64,000 nt of DNA from VXNF01 sp964291305 (GTDB lineage Bacteria; Actinomycetota; Acidimicrobiia; Acidimicrobiales; CATQHL01). This document shows positions 16,372 to 25,475 of the stretch, one piece after another (position 1 is the first letter of the stretch; every line of letters begins with the position of its first letter). Made by a program: the position numbers and the translations under genes. The notes under the pieces were generated by a model. That model was not told the origin of the DNA. It saw only the letters and a program-made list of their open reading frames with translations, and did no database searches. Location of the stretch: NCBI GenBank assembly GCA_964291305.2, contig OZ219783.1, positions 2,170,001 through 2,234,000 on the forward strand, read 5' to 3'.

Positions 16372-16382
16372 GTCTCGCCGTG

Positions 16383-17315
16383 CTAGCGGCCGGCTAGGCG
16401 TTCTACCACTGGGGCCATCTCTTCCAAGTTCTCTATCGGCAGGGTGATGTAAGAGAACCCCCAGCGTTCCCGCCGTTCCTCCAGCATGGCCACACACTCG
16501 TCGACGGTGCCGAAGAGGGCGTGCGGCGAGGCCAGAGCCTGCTCCACGCTGAGCCCGAAGCCATCGGCCAGGGCGGTCGCGAAGCCCTGTCGGTCGTCGG
16601 TGATGGAGACCATGAACACGCCGACGCTCAGTTCGAGGGAGTCGAACCGAGAGCCGGCGGCGTCGCGCACCAGGGCTACCTTGGCGTCGTTGAGTTCTGC
16701 CGTGGCATCAGCGGCTACACGCTCGTCGAAAACCCCAGCGTGCAGACTCACGTTGACTGCCACGATGTCGGCTCGCTGAGCTGCCAGAGTCAGCATTTTC
16801 GGACCTCCGCCGGCCAGCATTAGGGGCGGACGGGGTCGCTGAATGGGCTTGGGCCAAGCGTCAAGCCCCCTGACGGTGTAGTACTCGCCGGAGAAGTCGA
16901 ACGGACCATCGGAAAAACAGCCTTCGATCACCGAAGTGGCCTCGGCCAGGCGAGCAATCCGCACCCCAGCACTTTCTTTAGTAATACCACCCTCCTGGTA
17001 GTCGGCCGTCTTCCAGCCAGCACCGAGGCCGACCTCCAGCCGTCCGCCCGAAATATGGTCGATCTGGGCAAGTTCCTTGGCCAGCACCACGGGATGACGG
17101 AAATCGTTGCAGAGCACCAGGGTGCCGACCCGCAGCGAGGACGTAGCCAGGGCTGCGGCAGTGATAGTGGCCAGCGGTGCGTTGCGCTCGTCGAGGTGGT
17201 CGGTCATGTTGAAGCACGAGTAACCGATGTCCTCGGCCCGCCGGACCTGTGCCACTAACTCGTCGTAATCGAAAGCCCCGTTGTGAGTTACGCCGAACCG
17301 AAATGGATGTGTCAT
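16383..17315 (-). CDS. LLM-class F420-dependent oxidoreductase
   Basis: A 310-residue luciferase-like monooxygenase-fold enzyme. Diagnostic stretches are 'RFGVTHNGAFDYDELVAQ' at the N-terminus, 'ATSSLRVGTLVLCNDFRHP', 'ISGGRLEVGLGAGWK' and 'RPRPPLMLAGGGPKML'. LLM enzymes with these patterns in actinobacteria generally use F420H2 for hydride transfer. The substrate cannot be read from sequence. An F420 reductase gene at 49.3-49.9 kb shows the cofactor is used by this organism. I chose ATG 17315 because AGGAG lies 5 bases upstream; the frame stays open to 17408 but the extra residues do not resemble the family. The CoA-binding gene upstream ends 19 bp before this start, so it may be the last gene of the metY unit. 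Confidence 0.85.
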   Translation of the reverse strand: MTHPFRFGVTHNGAFDYDELVAQVRRAEDIGYSCFNMTDHLDERNAPLATITAAALATSSLRVGTLVLCNDFRHPVVLAKELAQIDHISGGRLEVGLGAGWKTADYQEGGITKESAGVRIARLAEATSVIEGCFSDGPFDFSGEYYTVRGLDAWPKPIQRPRPPLMLAGGGPKMLTLAAQRADIVAVNVSLHAGVFDERVAADATAELNDAKVALVRDAAGSRFDSLELSVGVFMVSITDDRQGFATALADGFGLSVEQALASPHALFGTVDECVAMLEERRERWGFSYITLPIENLEEMAPVVERLAGR

Positions 17316-17334
17316 GACTGCTCCTGTCGTGAGT

Positions 17335-17832
17335 TCAAAGATGGCGCCGAGACGAGATGACGCCCGTGTCGAAGCCGGCAAGAGCCAGGCCGCCGGCGAA
17401 GCGGGCATGTTCGATCTTCAAGCAGCGGTTCATTACCACGTCGAGGCCGGCGGCCAGGCAGGCCAGGGCGGCTACTGGGCTCCAGAGCCCTAGTTGCGCC
17501 CAGAAGACCCCGGCGCCGACGGCGATGGCCTCGGCTGCAACGTCGGGCAAGTCTTCAGAGCGGCGGAACACGTCGACGATGTCGGGTACCACTGGCAAGG
17601 CCCCCAGCGAGGGATAGACCGACTGGCCGAGGATCTCCGGCTGGCGGGGGTTTATGAGATACACCTCAAAGTTCGTCGACGACGACAGCAGGTAGGTGGC
17701 CACGAAGTTGCTGGCCCGCGCCCGGTCGGAGGAGGCGCCCACCACCGCCACCGTCCGCGACCGGCGAATAATATCCCACCGCTGTCCGGCGTCGGGCGGC
17801 GTCCAGCCTGGGATTGGGGGATATTCAGGCAT
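17335..17832 (-). CDS. CoA-binding (Rossmann) protein, YccU-type
   Basis: A 165-residue protein with the pattern 'RTVAVVGASSDRARASNFV' (nucleotide-binding loop), 'YLINPRQPEILGQSVYPSL' and 'VMNRCLKIEHARF', all typical of small CoA-binding_2 proteins related to succinyl-CoA synthetase alpha. Its ATG (17832) overlaps the last codons of metY by 8 bp, so it is translationally coupled; the pair is commonly seen in actinobacteria. The role is not established; help in acyl-CoA or sulfur amino acid metabolism is inferred from the pairing. A longer open frame reaching 18228 runs antiparallel in meaning through metY and was not used. Confidence 0.8.
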   Translation of the reverse strand: MPEYPPIPGWTPPDAGQRWDIIRRSRTVAVVGASSDRARASNFVATYLLSSSTNFEVYLINPRQPEILGQSVYPSLGALPVVPDIVDVFRRSEDLPDVAAEAIAVGAGVFWAQLGLWSPVAALACLAAGLDVVMNRCLKIEHARFAGGLALAGFDTGVISSRRHL

Positions 17833-19117
17833 GAACCGCAGCGGCTGCCAGCGCCTGGTCGAGGTCCCAGATGATGTCCTCCACATCCTCGAGACCGACC
17901 GATAGCCGCACCATGTCGCCCGACACGCCGGCGGCGGCCATATCCGCCTCGGAAAGCTGCTGGTGGGTAGTGGAGGCCGGGTGGATGACGAGAGTCTTGG
18001 CGTCACCGACGTTGGCCAGGTGAGATACCAGTTGCAGGGCCTCGATGAACCTAGCTCCGGCCGCCCGGCCGCCCTCGACGCCGAAGGTGAAAATGGAGCC
18101 CGGACCCTTAGGCAGGTACTGCTGCGCCCGAATGTGGTGTGGATGATCGGGGAGACCGGCCCAGCGCACCCAGGCCACTCGGTCATCAGACTGAAGCCAT
18201 TCTGCAACCGCGCGGGCGTTAGCCACATGGGCCTCCATACGCAGAGGTAGCGTCTCTAAGCCGCCCAGCAGGAAGAAAGCATCGAAAGGCGACAGACAGG
18301 CACCCACGTCGCGCATCTGCTCGGCCCGCAGCCTGGCGCAGAAGGCGTACTCGCCGAAGTTGTCCCACCAGCGCAGGCCGTTGTAGCTCGCCACCGGCTC
18401 GGTGAAGCTGGGGAACCGTCCCGAGCCCCAGTCGAAGCGACCAGCCTCGGCTACTACTCCAGCAATAGTGGTGCCGTGCCCGCAGAGGAACTTCGTGGCC
18501 GAGTGCAAGACAATGTCAGCGCCGAACTCCAGGGGCCGGCACAAGTAGGGGGTGGCAAACGTGGAATCCACCACGAGCGGCAGTCGGTGCGCCCTAGCTA
18601 CCTCGGCGAGGCCGGTCAGGTCGGCAACCTCGCCCGAAGGGTTGGCGATGATCTCGGTGTAGAGAAGCTTCGTGTCGTCGCCGATGGCCGCAGCGAAGTC
18701 GTCAACGTCGGTAGTGGGGACGAAGGTGATTTCGATACCGAGGCGGCGCAGCGTCACGTCGAACAGCGTGTACGTGCCGCCGTATAACCCGGCGGCGGAA
18801 ACGATGTGATCGCCGGCACCAGCCAGAGATGCAATAGCCAGGAATGCGGCCGACTGGCCGCTGGAGGTAGCTACCGCCCCGATGCCGCCTTCCAGGTTCG
18901 CCATCCGCTCTTCGAACACGTTGTTGGTGGGGTTCGAGATTCGCGAATATATAGAGCCGTACTTCTGCAAAGCGAAGAGGTCGGCCGCGTCGGCGGTGTC
19001 CTCGAAGACGAAGCCGGACGTGTAATAGATCGGAGTGGTGCGCGCCCCAGTCCCAGGATCGGGACGCCCACCTGCATGCAACGCCCGAGTGCGAAACCCC
19101 CAAGCCCGATCCTTCAT
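17825..19117 (-). CDS. metY: O-acetylhomoserine sulfhydrylase (PLP enzyme)
   Basis: A 430-residue Cys/Met-metabolism PLP enzyme. 'SGQSAAFLAIASL' and 'YGGTYTLFDVTL' form the cofactor pocket, 'VVDSTFATPYLCRPLEFGAD' leads into 'HSATKFLCGHGTTIAG', whose Lys forms the Schiff base. The end region 'DAKTLVIHPASTTHQQL' is characteristic of O-acetylhomoserine aminocarboxypropyltransferases. It makes homocysteine from O-acetylhomoserine and sulfide in the cytoplasm (direct sulfhydrylation). It leads a unit with the CoA-binding gene. I looked for a SAM riboswitch in the 5' region on the minus strand and did not find one. The closely related cystathionine gamma-synthase is less likely from the length and ending. 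Confidence 0.9.
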   Translation of the reverse strand: MKDRAWGFRTRALHAGGRPDPGTGARTTPIYYTSGFVFEDTADAADLFALQKYGSIYSRISNPTNNVFEERMANLEGGIGAVATSSGQSAAFLAIASLAGAGDHIVSAAGLYGGTYTLFDVTLRRLGIEITFVPTTDVDDFAAAIGDDTKLLYTEIIANPSGEVADLTGLAEVARAHRLPLVVDSTFATPYLCRPLEFGADIVLHSATKFLCGHGTTIAGVVAEAGRFDWGSGRFPSFTEPVASYNGLRWWDNFGEYAFCARLRAEQMRDVGACLSPFDAFFLLGGLETLPLRMEAHVANARAVAEWLQSDDRVAWVRWAGLPDHPHHIRAQQYLPKGPGSIFTFGVEGGRAAGARFIEALQLVSHLANVGDAKTLVIHPASTTHQQLSEADMAAAGVSGDMVRLSVGLEDVEDIIWDLDQALAAAAVHA

Positions 19118-19481
19118 GACAGGCCACCGCTAAGCGACACCTTCACAACCGCAGACGACATCCCGGTAGTTGCGGAGCGCGTGCTAATCACGACGAATCA
19201 GGTTAGTTGGGCCGGTTAGCTGTAACCATGGCGACTCGACGAAGCGCTCCGACTCCATCTAGGACTCTGAGTGAACAGGCACGATTCCCCTAGGGGAGGG
19301 AGACACCCAGTAGAGCCGACCCGACCTGTGATGGCTGCTGCGATGCGAGCTGTGAAATGTACGTAACGCGCTGCAATTTCAGAAGAAGGTGACGTAGCCT
19401 TTTAGTGGCCACTGCGATGGCGGGGGCGACTCGTCGCCGCAGGCTCTGGTACCGCCTAAGCGTCTATAACCGGGAGGTCAG
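19118..19481. other. 364-bp divergent intergenic region (metY / SDR operon)
   Basis: No ORF or RNA gene seen. It must hold the promoters of metY (left) and of the SDR-hydantoinase operon (right). A strong ribosome site, GGGAGGTC, lies just before the SDR ATG. A 12-bp perfect palindrome, listed separately, lies near its middle. Confidence 0.6.
19286..19297. promoter_or_regulatory. 12-bp palindrome, possible operator
   Basis: TCCCCTAGGGGA is a perfect palindrome in the divergent gap between metY and the SDR-hydantoinase operon, about 170-185 bp from each start. It might be an operator; a chance palindrome in GC-rich DNA is possible. Confidence 0.25.
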
Positions 19482-20285
19482 ATGCACGAGTCGCTGCAGG
19501 GCAAAGTAGTCATCGTCACCGGTGCTGGACGCGGTATTGGGCGGGCCATCGCTGAGCGGTTTGGCTCTGTAGGGTCGGTGGTAGCTGTTAACGACGTAGA
19601 CCTGGCCACCGTTGAAGAGGTAGTACAGCAGATCCGCGACGCCGGCGGCAACGCCATGGCTGCCGCGGCGGATGTTGCTGACAGCTCCCAGGTGAACACC
19701 ATGATCGAGGCCGTTGTGGCGGCGCACGGCCGCATTGACGTTTTGGTCAACAACGCCGGCCTAACCGGGCCGATGCTGCACTTCTTCGAAGCCGACGAAG
19801 CCTGGTGGCGGCGCATCGTGGACGTGAACCTCACCGGACACTTCCTGGTAGCTCACCCGGTGGCGCGCCTCATGGCTCGGGCGGGCGGGGGCTGCATCAT
19901 CAACATGTCTTCTGGCGGGGCCACGAGAGCTCACCGCTGCTTCACCGCCTACGACGCCGCTAAAGGCGGTGTGGAGGGCCTAACTCGGGCAATGGCGCTG
20001 GACTTGGGGCCCTACAACATCAGGGTGAACGCTCTCATGCCGGGCACGATCGACACTGTCGGCATGAGTGCTGAGGCACGGGCGCTACGCGGCGAGAACC
20101 TACCCCTGGGGCGCATAGGCGAACCGTATGACATGACCGGCGCCGCCCTGTTCCTGGCCTCCGACGACGCCGCTTACATCACCGGTGACGTGCTGCGGGT
20201 AGACGGCGGCATGCTCGCCCAGCAACGCTCGGCGACCGTGGACATCATGCCGCCCGAGAACTTCCCCCCGCTCGCGGAGGTATGA
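19482..20285 (+). CDS. Short-chain dehydrogenase/reductase
   Basis: A 267-residue classical SDR. TGAGRGIG (residues 14-21) is the NAD(P)-binding glycine motif, NNAG follows after the fourth strand, and the catalytic Ser and YDAAK (Tyr-x3-Lys) are present. An Asp at the end of strand 2 (VNDVD) suggests NAD(H) preference. 'DVLRVDGGM' closes the fold. It oxidises or reduces an alcohol/ketone in the cytoplasm; the substrate is unknown. Its stop overlaps the start of the hydantoinase fusion by 4 bp (ATGA), so the two are coupled and probably act on the same pathway. GGGAGG lies about 5 bases before the start. Confidence 0.92.
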   Translation: MHESLQGKVVIVTGAGRGIGRAIAERFGSVGSVVAVNDVDLATVEEVVQQIRDAGGNAMAAAADVADSSQVNTMIEAVVAAHGRIDVLVNNAGLTGPMLHFFEADEAWWRRIVDVNLTGHFLVAHPVARLMARAGGGCIINMSSGGATRAHRCFTAYDAAKGGVEGLTRAMALDLGPYNIRVNALMPGTIDTVGMSAEARALRGENLPLGRIGEPYDMTGAALFLASDDAAYITGDVLRVDGGMLAQQRSATVDIMPPENFPPLAEV

Positions 20286-23200
20286 CCGTGCCGCTGCGCA
20301 TCGGCGCCGACGTGGGAGGCACCTTTACCGATGTGGTGCTGGAACGCGACGACGGCCGCTTCGTTTCGGCCAAGGTACTGACGACCAGCCGGCCCGAGGA
20401 GGGCGTCCTAGCAGCGGTGACCGAACTAGCAGCGGGCAACGACGTGGACTTGGCCGATGTGCATCAGATAATCCACGGCACCACCCTCGCCACCAACGCC
20501 CTAATCCAGCGCACCGGCGCCAGCACCGCTTTCGTCACCACTTCCGGGTTTCGCGACGTAATCGAGACCCGTACCGAGAGCCGGTTCGAGCAGTACGACC
20601 TCAACATCGTGCTTCCGACACCGCTGATCGAACGCAAGGACCGCTTCGTGGTAAGCGAGCGCCTGAACGCCCGGGGAGAAGTGCTAGTGCCCTTCGACGA
20701 GGCGGGCGCCCGAGCCGTCGTGGCGGAGGTCCTGGAGCGCGGCTACGAGTCGGTCGCCGTGGGGTTTATGCACAGTTACCGCAACGGAGCGCACGAGCAG
20801 CGCTTCCGTGAGCTGCTGCACGAGGCGGCGCCGGGTGTGGCTACGTCGCTCAGTAGCGAAGTCTCGCCACGGATGCGGGAGTATGAGCGGTTCAACACCA
20901 CCTGCGCCAACGCATACGTGCAGCCGCTTATGGCTTCGTATCTGCGGCGGCTGGAGTCAGAGCTGCGCCGGCTCGGCGCCGCCTGCCCGTTGCATCTCAT
21001 CCATTCCGGCGGCGGGCTACTTAGCGTGGAAGTAGCTGCGGCGTTCCCGGTGCGGCTTGTGGAGTCGGGGCCGGCGGGTGGTGCCGTATTCGCCGCCGAC
21101 CTGGCTGCCCGTCACGGCCGCAACCGCATCTGCTCGTTTGACATGGGTGGCACGACCGCCAAGATCGCCCTCATCGAGAACTATGAGCCGCGCACCGCCT
21201 CCAGCTTCGAGGTGGCCCGCACGCAGCGCTTCAAGAAGGGCAGCGGCATGCCCATCTCGATCCCGGTTATTGAGATGCTGGAGATCGGCGCCGGCGGCGG
21301 CTCTATTGCGTCGGTGGACAAGCTGGGACAGATCCGCGTGGGGCCGCGCAGCGCCGGCTCCGAGCCCGGCCCCGCCGCCTACGACCTCGGCGGGGATAAC
21401 CCCACCGTGACCGACGCCGATGTCTGCCTGGGCCGCTTACACCCCGACACTTTCGGAGCCAAAGACATCTCCCTTTCGCCCCGCCTAGCCGCCGAGTCGA
21501 TGCAGGCCGTTGCTTCACCTCTGGAGCTGGACACTGTCACGGCCGCAGTTGGTGTCACTGAGGTGGTGGATGAGAACATGGCCAACGCCGCCCGGGTGCA
21601 CGCCGTGGAGCACGGCAAGGACCTCAGCGGCTACTCGCTGGTGGCGTTCGGCGGCGGTGCGCCCGTGCACGCCACCCGGCTCATGGACAAGCTGGGCCTC
21701 AGCGAGGTGCTGGTACCCACCGGTGCCGGCGTCGGCTCTGCCATTGGGTTCCTGCTGGCGCCGTTCTCTTACGAGGCTTCACGCAGCTTCTACACCACTA
21801 TTCAGGACTTCGACGCCGAGGCGGTCAACGACACGCTGGCTCAACTCACCGCTGAGGCCGAAACATTTGTCCGCCGTGGAACCGACGCGCCGCTCATCAC
21901 TCAACGCCAAGCCTCGATGCGCTACCGGGGTCAAGGGTGGGAGATCCCCGTTGACTTGCCCGTCGGTGATGTCACTGCCGAGGCGCTCAGCAGCGCTTTC
22001 AACGAGGCTTACGTGGCCCATTTCGGCCGCGCTATCGAGGACCTCACCATCGAAGCGGTGAGCTGGTCGGTGCGGGTGGCTTCACAGCAGGCAGCTCCCG
22101 ATTGCGTGTCCCCCGCCGCTGTTGCAGCTGCAGTCACACCATCAACCCGTCGGGGGGTTTACGACCCAGCGACCGCCGAGCAACTGACCGCAGGCATCGT
22201 GGAACGGGCCGCTTTGGTGGCAGGCGAGCAGGTGCGAGGACCAGCTCTGATTGTGGAGCAGCAGACCACTACGGTGCTGGGGCCTCACAACAGCGCGGTC
22301 GTGGCAACCGACGGGACGCTCATCATCCGCCGGGAGGTCGCAGCCCACAGCCAGGGTCGTATCAGCCAGGCCCACGCCGACCAGGTCCAAACCAGTCAAG
22401 CCTCCGTTGGCGACCCAGGCGAGGTGCAACTGCAGGTGATGTGGAACCGTCTCATCTCGGTCGTGGAGGAGCAGGCCCGCACCCTGGTCCGCACGGCCTT
22501 CGCCACGTCGGTGCGAGAGGCGGGCGACCTCTCGGCGGGGGTGTTCGACCACCAGGGCCACATGATCACCCAGGCCGTAACAGGAACACCCGGGCACGTC
22601 AACACGATGGCCGCCGCCGTGGGGCACTTCATTGCCGACATCGGACCTCAGAACATCGCCCCGGGCGATATTTACATCACCAACGACCCGTGGAAGGGAA
22701 CCGGCCACCTGCACGACTTCACCATCACCACCCCGGTGTTCGTGGGCGACGATCTCATCGGCTTCTTTGCCTCCACTGCCCACGTGGTGGACGTGGGTGG
22801 CAGAGGCTGGGGCCCCGACGCCCGCGAGGTATACGAAGAGGGGCTGCGAGTCCCCATCATGCGCTGGACCGACCGAGGCAGGCTGAACCGCGATCTCGTC
22901 AACATCTTGCGCCACAACGTGCGCTCGGCCGACTACGTGATCGGCGACCTGCACGGCCTGGCCGCCTGCAACGAGATCGGACGCCGACGTCTGCTCGCCA
23001 TGTTCGACGAGTTCGGCATTAGCGATCTCAGCGAAGTGGCCGACTTCGTGTTTGACCGCACACGCCAGGCCACTTTGGACGCGCTCAAAGCAGTGCCTCC
23101 GGGCACCTATCGCAACCAGATGCGAGTAGACGGCTACGGCGAACCGGTGGACTTGGCAGTGACGCTCACCGTGACAACTCAGGGCATGCACGCTGACTTT

Positions 23201-24019
23201 TCCGGCACGTCGCCTATTAGCCCCCTCGGCATCAACGTGCCCATCACCTACGCCCAGGCATACTTCACTTATGGGATGCTGGTGGCACTAGCCCCCGAAC
23301 TACCCAACAACTTCGCTTCGCTGCTGCCTTTTACGGTGAGCGCACCGGCCAATGTCATCCTCAACGCCACAGAACCGGCTCCTGTAGCAGTCCGCCACGT
23401 AATCGGCCATTTCGTTACCGATCTCTGTCTCGGCGCCTTGGCCCAGGCCCTTCCCGAGGTGGTTCCCGCCGAGGGATCCGGCGCTATCTGGAACTTCCAG
23501 GCCAGTGCCCGCACCTCCGAGGGAGCTACGCCCAAAGCGCCGGTGGAGATCCTGATGTTCAACAGCGGTGGCACCGGCGCTCGCCCCGCCCTCGACGGCT
23601 TGACCGCTACCGCCTTCCCATCGGGAGTGATGACCATGAGCGCCGAGGCCACCGAACAGGTGGGACCGATCGTGATCTGGCGCAAGGAGATCCGGGAGGG
23701 CAGCGGCGGGGACGGCCGCCAGCGTGGCGGGCTGGGCCAGATCATCGAAGTGGGTCCGACTGACGGCTACATGTTCCAGTTCTCAGCCATGTTCGACCGC
23801 GTCGACAACCCGGCGAGGGGCCGAGCCGGCGGTGCCGACGCCGCTGCCGGGCGCGTCTACCTAGACGACGGCACACCTCTCGCCGCCAAGGGACGCCATC
23901 TTGTTCCCGCCGGCCGGCGGCTCATCCTGGAGTTGCCTGGAGGCGGAGGATTCGGCGATCCGGCTGAGCGGAACCCCGAGGCGGTCGCCAACGACCGGCT
24001 CCAAGGCTACGTGACCTGA
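20282..24019 (+). CDS. HyuA-HyuB fusion: hydantoinase/oxoprolinase family ATP-dependent hydrolase
   Basis: A 1245-residue single chain. Residues 1-~690 form HyuA: 'RIGADVGGTFTDVVL' (ASKHA-type ATP-binding loop), 'IIHGTTLATNALIQR', 'FDMGGTTAKIALIE'. Residues ~715-1240 form HyuB: 'GTPGHVNTMAAAVGHF', 'DIYITNDPWKGTGHLHDF', and 'GGGGFGDP' near the end. The fused order is like eukaryotic 5-oxoprolinase; many bacterial relatives keep two genes. The family opens lactam or hydantoin rings using ATP (5-oxoproline, N-methylhydantoin) or, in acetone carboxylases, carboxylates ketones. The exact substrate is not readable. It sits in an operon with an SDR (4-bp overlap) and a DAO-type FAD enzyme (12-bp gap). 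Confidence 0.9.
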   Translation: MTVPLRIGADVGGTFTDVVLERDDGRFVSAKVLTTSRPEEGVLAAVTELAAGNDVDLADVHQIIHGTTLATNALIQRTGASTAFVTTSGFRDVIETRTESRFEQYDLNIVLPTPLIERKDRFVVSERLNARGEVLVPFDEAGARAVVAEVLERGYESVAVGFMHSYRNGAHEQRFRELLHEAAPGVATSLSSEVSPRMREYERFNTTCANAYVQPLMASYLRRLESELRRLGAACPLHLIHSGGGLLSVEVAAAFPVRLVESGPAGGAVFAADLAARHGRNRICSFDMGGTTAKIALIENYEPRTASSFEVARTQRFKKGSGMPISIPVIEMLEIGAGGGSIASVDKLGQIRVGPRSAGSEPGPAAYDLGGDNPTVTDADVCLGRLHPDTFGAKDISLSPRLAAESMQAVASPLELDTVTAAVGVTEVVDENMANAARVHAVEHGKDLSGYSLVAFGGGAPVHATRLMDKLGLSEVLVPTGAGVGSAIGFLLAPFSYEASRSFYTTIQDFDAEAVNDTLAQLTAEAETFVRRGTDAPLITQRQASMRYRGQGWEIPVDLPVGDVTAEALSSAFNEAYVAHFGRAIEDLTIEAVSWSVRVASQQAAPDCVSPAAVAAAVTPSTRRGVYDPATAEQLTAGIVERAALVAGEQVRGPALIVEQQTTTVLGPHNSAVVATDGTLIIRREVAAHSQGRISQAHADQVQTSQASVGDPGEVQLQVMWNRLISVVEEQARTLVRTAFATSVREAGDLSAGVFDHQGHMITQAVTGTPGHVNTMAAAVGHFIADIGPQNIAPGDIYITNDPWKGTGHLHDFTITTPVFVGDDLIGFFASTAHVVDVGGRGWGPDAREVYEEGLRVPIMRWTDRGRLNRDLVNILRHNVRSADYVIGDLHGLAACNEIGRRRLLAMFDEFGISDLSEVADFVFDRTRQATLDALKAVPPGTYRNQMRVDGYGEPVDLAVTLTVTTQGMHADFSGTSPISPLGINVPITYAQAYFTYGMLVALAPELPNNFASLLPFTVSAPANVILNATEPAPVAVRHVIGHFVTDLCLGALAQALPEVVPAEGSGAIWNFQASARTSEGATPKAPVEILMFNSGGTGARPALDGLTATAFPSGVMTMSAEATEQVGPIVIWRKEIREGSGGDGRQRGGLGQIIEVGPTDGYMFQFSAMFDRVDNPARGRAGGADAAAGRVYLDDGTPLAAKGRHLVPAGRRLILELPGGGGFGDPAERNPEAVANDRLQGYVT

Positions 24020-24031
24020 GGTAGACGGCCC

Positions 24032-25261
24032 GTGGATCGCACCGCCGCGGCGGTGCTGCCGCTGAGCACCGCACCCCTCCGACAGTCCTACGATGTCGTC
24101 ATCATCGGCGGCGCCGTCATGGGCTCGTCAGTGGCCTGGTTCCTGACAGCTAACTCCGATTTCGACGGCAGCGTGCTAGTGGTAGAACGCGACCCGTCTT
24201 ATGAGTTCACCTCTACCGCGCGCACTAACAGTTGCATGCGTCAGCAGTACTCCAACGAGCTGAACATCCGGATAAGCCAGTTCAGCGCCGAGTACGTGGC
24301 GGACTTCCGGCAGCACATGGGTGGAGATCCCGAAGTGCCCGACCTTGCCGTACATCACTTCGGCTACATGTATCTGGCTGGCGACCAGAGCTTTGCCGCC
24401 ACTTTGCAAGCCAGCCAGAGACTGCAATCGTCACTGGGTGCTGGCACCGTGATCATGACACCCGACGAGATCGCGGCCGAATATCCCTTCTACAACCTGG
24501 ACGGCATCGTCTGCGGCAGCCATAACACTACAAATGAGGGCTGGTTCGACTCGGCCACGATGTTCGATTGGTGGCGGCGCAAGGCCCGCTTGGGCGGCGT
24601 GGAGTACTTGACTGGTGAAATCACCGCGATCGGGCTCGCCAACGGGCGGGTAACCAACGTGCAGCTGGCGAGCGGCGAGACCATCGGCTGCGGCACCCTG
24701 GTCAACGCCTCGGGACCCCGCGCCGCTGTCACAGCCCAGATGGCTGGGCTGGAGTTACCCGTGGAGTCCCGCAAGCGCTACACGGTTGTCTTCGATGCCG
24801 CCGAGCCGCTGCCCCGGGCGCTGCCGCTAACCATCGACCCCACCGGCGTGCACGTGCGCACAGACGGCGGCGCTTACGTGGCCGGGTCTACCCCCGAGAT
24901 CGACCCAGCGGTGCCGTTCGACGACTTTAGGATGGCTTCCGATGTCTGGGAGGAGCAGATCTGGCCGGTGTTGGCGCACCGCATACCCGCCTTCGAACGC
25001 GCCAAAGTGCGGAGCCAGTGGGCTGGGCACTACGCCTACAACACCCTAGACCACAACGCAATTGTCGGTCCCCACTCTGAAGTAGGCAACTTCATATTCA
25101 TCAACGGCTTCTCGGGCCACGGCATGCAACAGTCACCCGCCATGGGGCGCGGCGTCTCTGAACTAATCAGCTACGGCGAATACCGAACCCTCGACCTCAC
25201 ACCGCTGGGCTACGAACGAATCGCCCGAGGCGAGCCCTTCCTAGAGACCGCCATCATCTGA
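24032..25261 (+). CDS. FAD-dependent amino-group oxidoreductase (DAO family)
   Basis: A 409-residue protein. 'YDVVIIGGAVMGSSVAWFL' near residue 20 is the dinucleotide-binding fold, 'VLVVERD' ends strand 2, and 'FIFINGFSGHGMQQSPAMG' is the typical C-terminal FAD contact of glycine/sarcosine oxidase-type enzymes. The family oxidises secondary or primary amines to imines. Following the hydantoinase fusion by 12 bp, it may process the N-substituted amino acid released by ring opening, as sarcosine oxidase does after N-methylhydantoin breakdown; this link is inferred. The start is GTG. The last codons (FLETAII) lie inside a direct repeat that continues past the gene. Confidence 0.88.
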   Translation: MDRTAAAVLPLSTAPLRQSYDVVIIGGAVMGSSVAWFLTANSDFDGSVLVVERDPSYEFTSTARTNSCMRQQYSNELNIRISQFSAEYVADFRQHMGGDPEVPDLAVHHFGYMYLAGDQSFAATLQASQRLQSSLGAGTVIMTPDEIAAEYPFYNLDGIVCGSHNTTNEGWFDSATMFDWWRRKARLGGVEYLTGEITAIGLANGRVTNVQLASGETIGCGTLVNASGPRAAVTAQMAGLELPVESRKRYTVVFDAAEPLPRALPLTIDPTGVHVRTDGGAYVAGSTPEIDPAVPFDDFRMASDVWEEQIWPVLAHRIPAFERAKVRSQWAGHYAYNTLDHNAIVGPHSEVGNFIFINGFSGHGMQQSPAMGRGVSELISYGEYRTLDLTPLGYERIARGEPFLETAII

Positions 25262-25363
25262 ATTATCTGAGGCGCACCATCAGCATCCTGGCCAACAACC
25301 TGGCTGCTCTTCCTAGAGACCGCCATCATCTGAATTATCTGAGCATCATCTGAATTATCTGAG
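25238..25363. repeat. Direct repeats duplicating the 3' end of the FAD oxidoreductase gene
   Basis: A 34-bp sequence (starts TTCCTAGAGACCGCC, ends GAATTATCTGAG) at 25238-25271 includes the stop codon of the FAD gene. It is repeated exactly at 25310-25343, 72 bp downstream. A third, 20-bp copy of its end follows directly at 25344-25363. The arrangement suggests slippage or local duplication after the gene end; no transposase is near, though an HNH-protein gene lies 110 bp beyond. Confidence 0.9.
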
Positions 25364-25475
25364 GTCTTAACCCGAACATGGACAGCTTTAGCATCACACC
25401 AACCCCCCACCCCCAACCACCTGACAAGCAAACAGGGGGAAGACCCGCCCGCAGGAGATCGGCTCAGCCTGATTT

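Noticed and set aside
16173..16382. CRISPR array
   Set aside because: The repeats are short, degenerate and unevenly spaced, with no unique spacers and no cas genes.
17335..18228. 297-residue reading of the CoA-binding gene
   Set aside because: The extra N-terminal part lies wholly inside metY in another frame and is low-complexity; ATG 17832 gives the normal family length with an 8-bp overlap.
19118..19260. SAM-type riboswitch before metY
   Set aside because: I looked for the conserved cores on the minus strand and saw none; no terminator-like stem precedes the start.
22142..23191. 349-residue minus-strand ORF inside the hydantoinase fusion
   Set aside because: The plus frame shows clear HyuB motifs; the antisense frame is a composition artefact.
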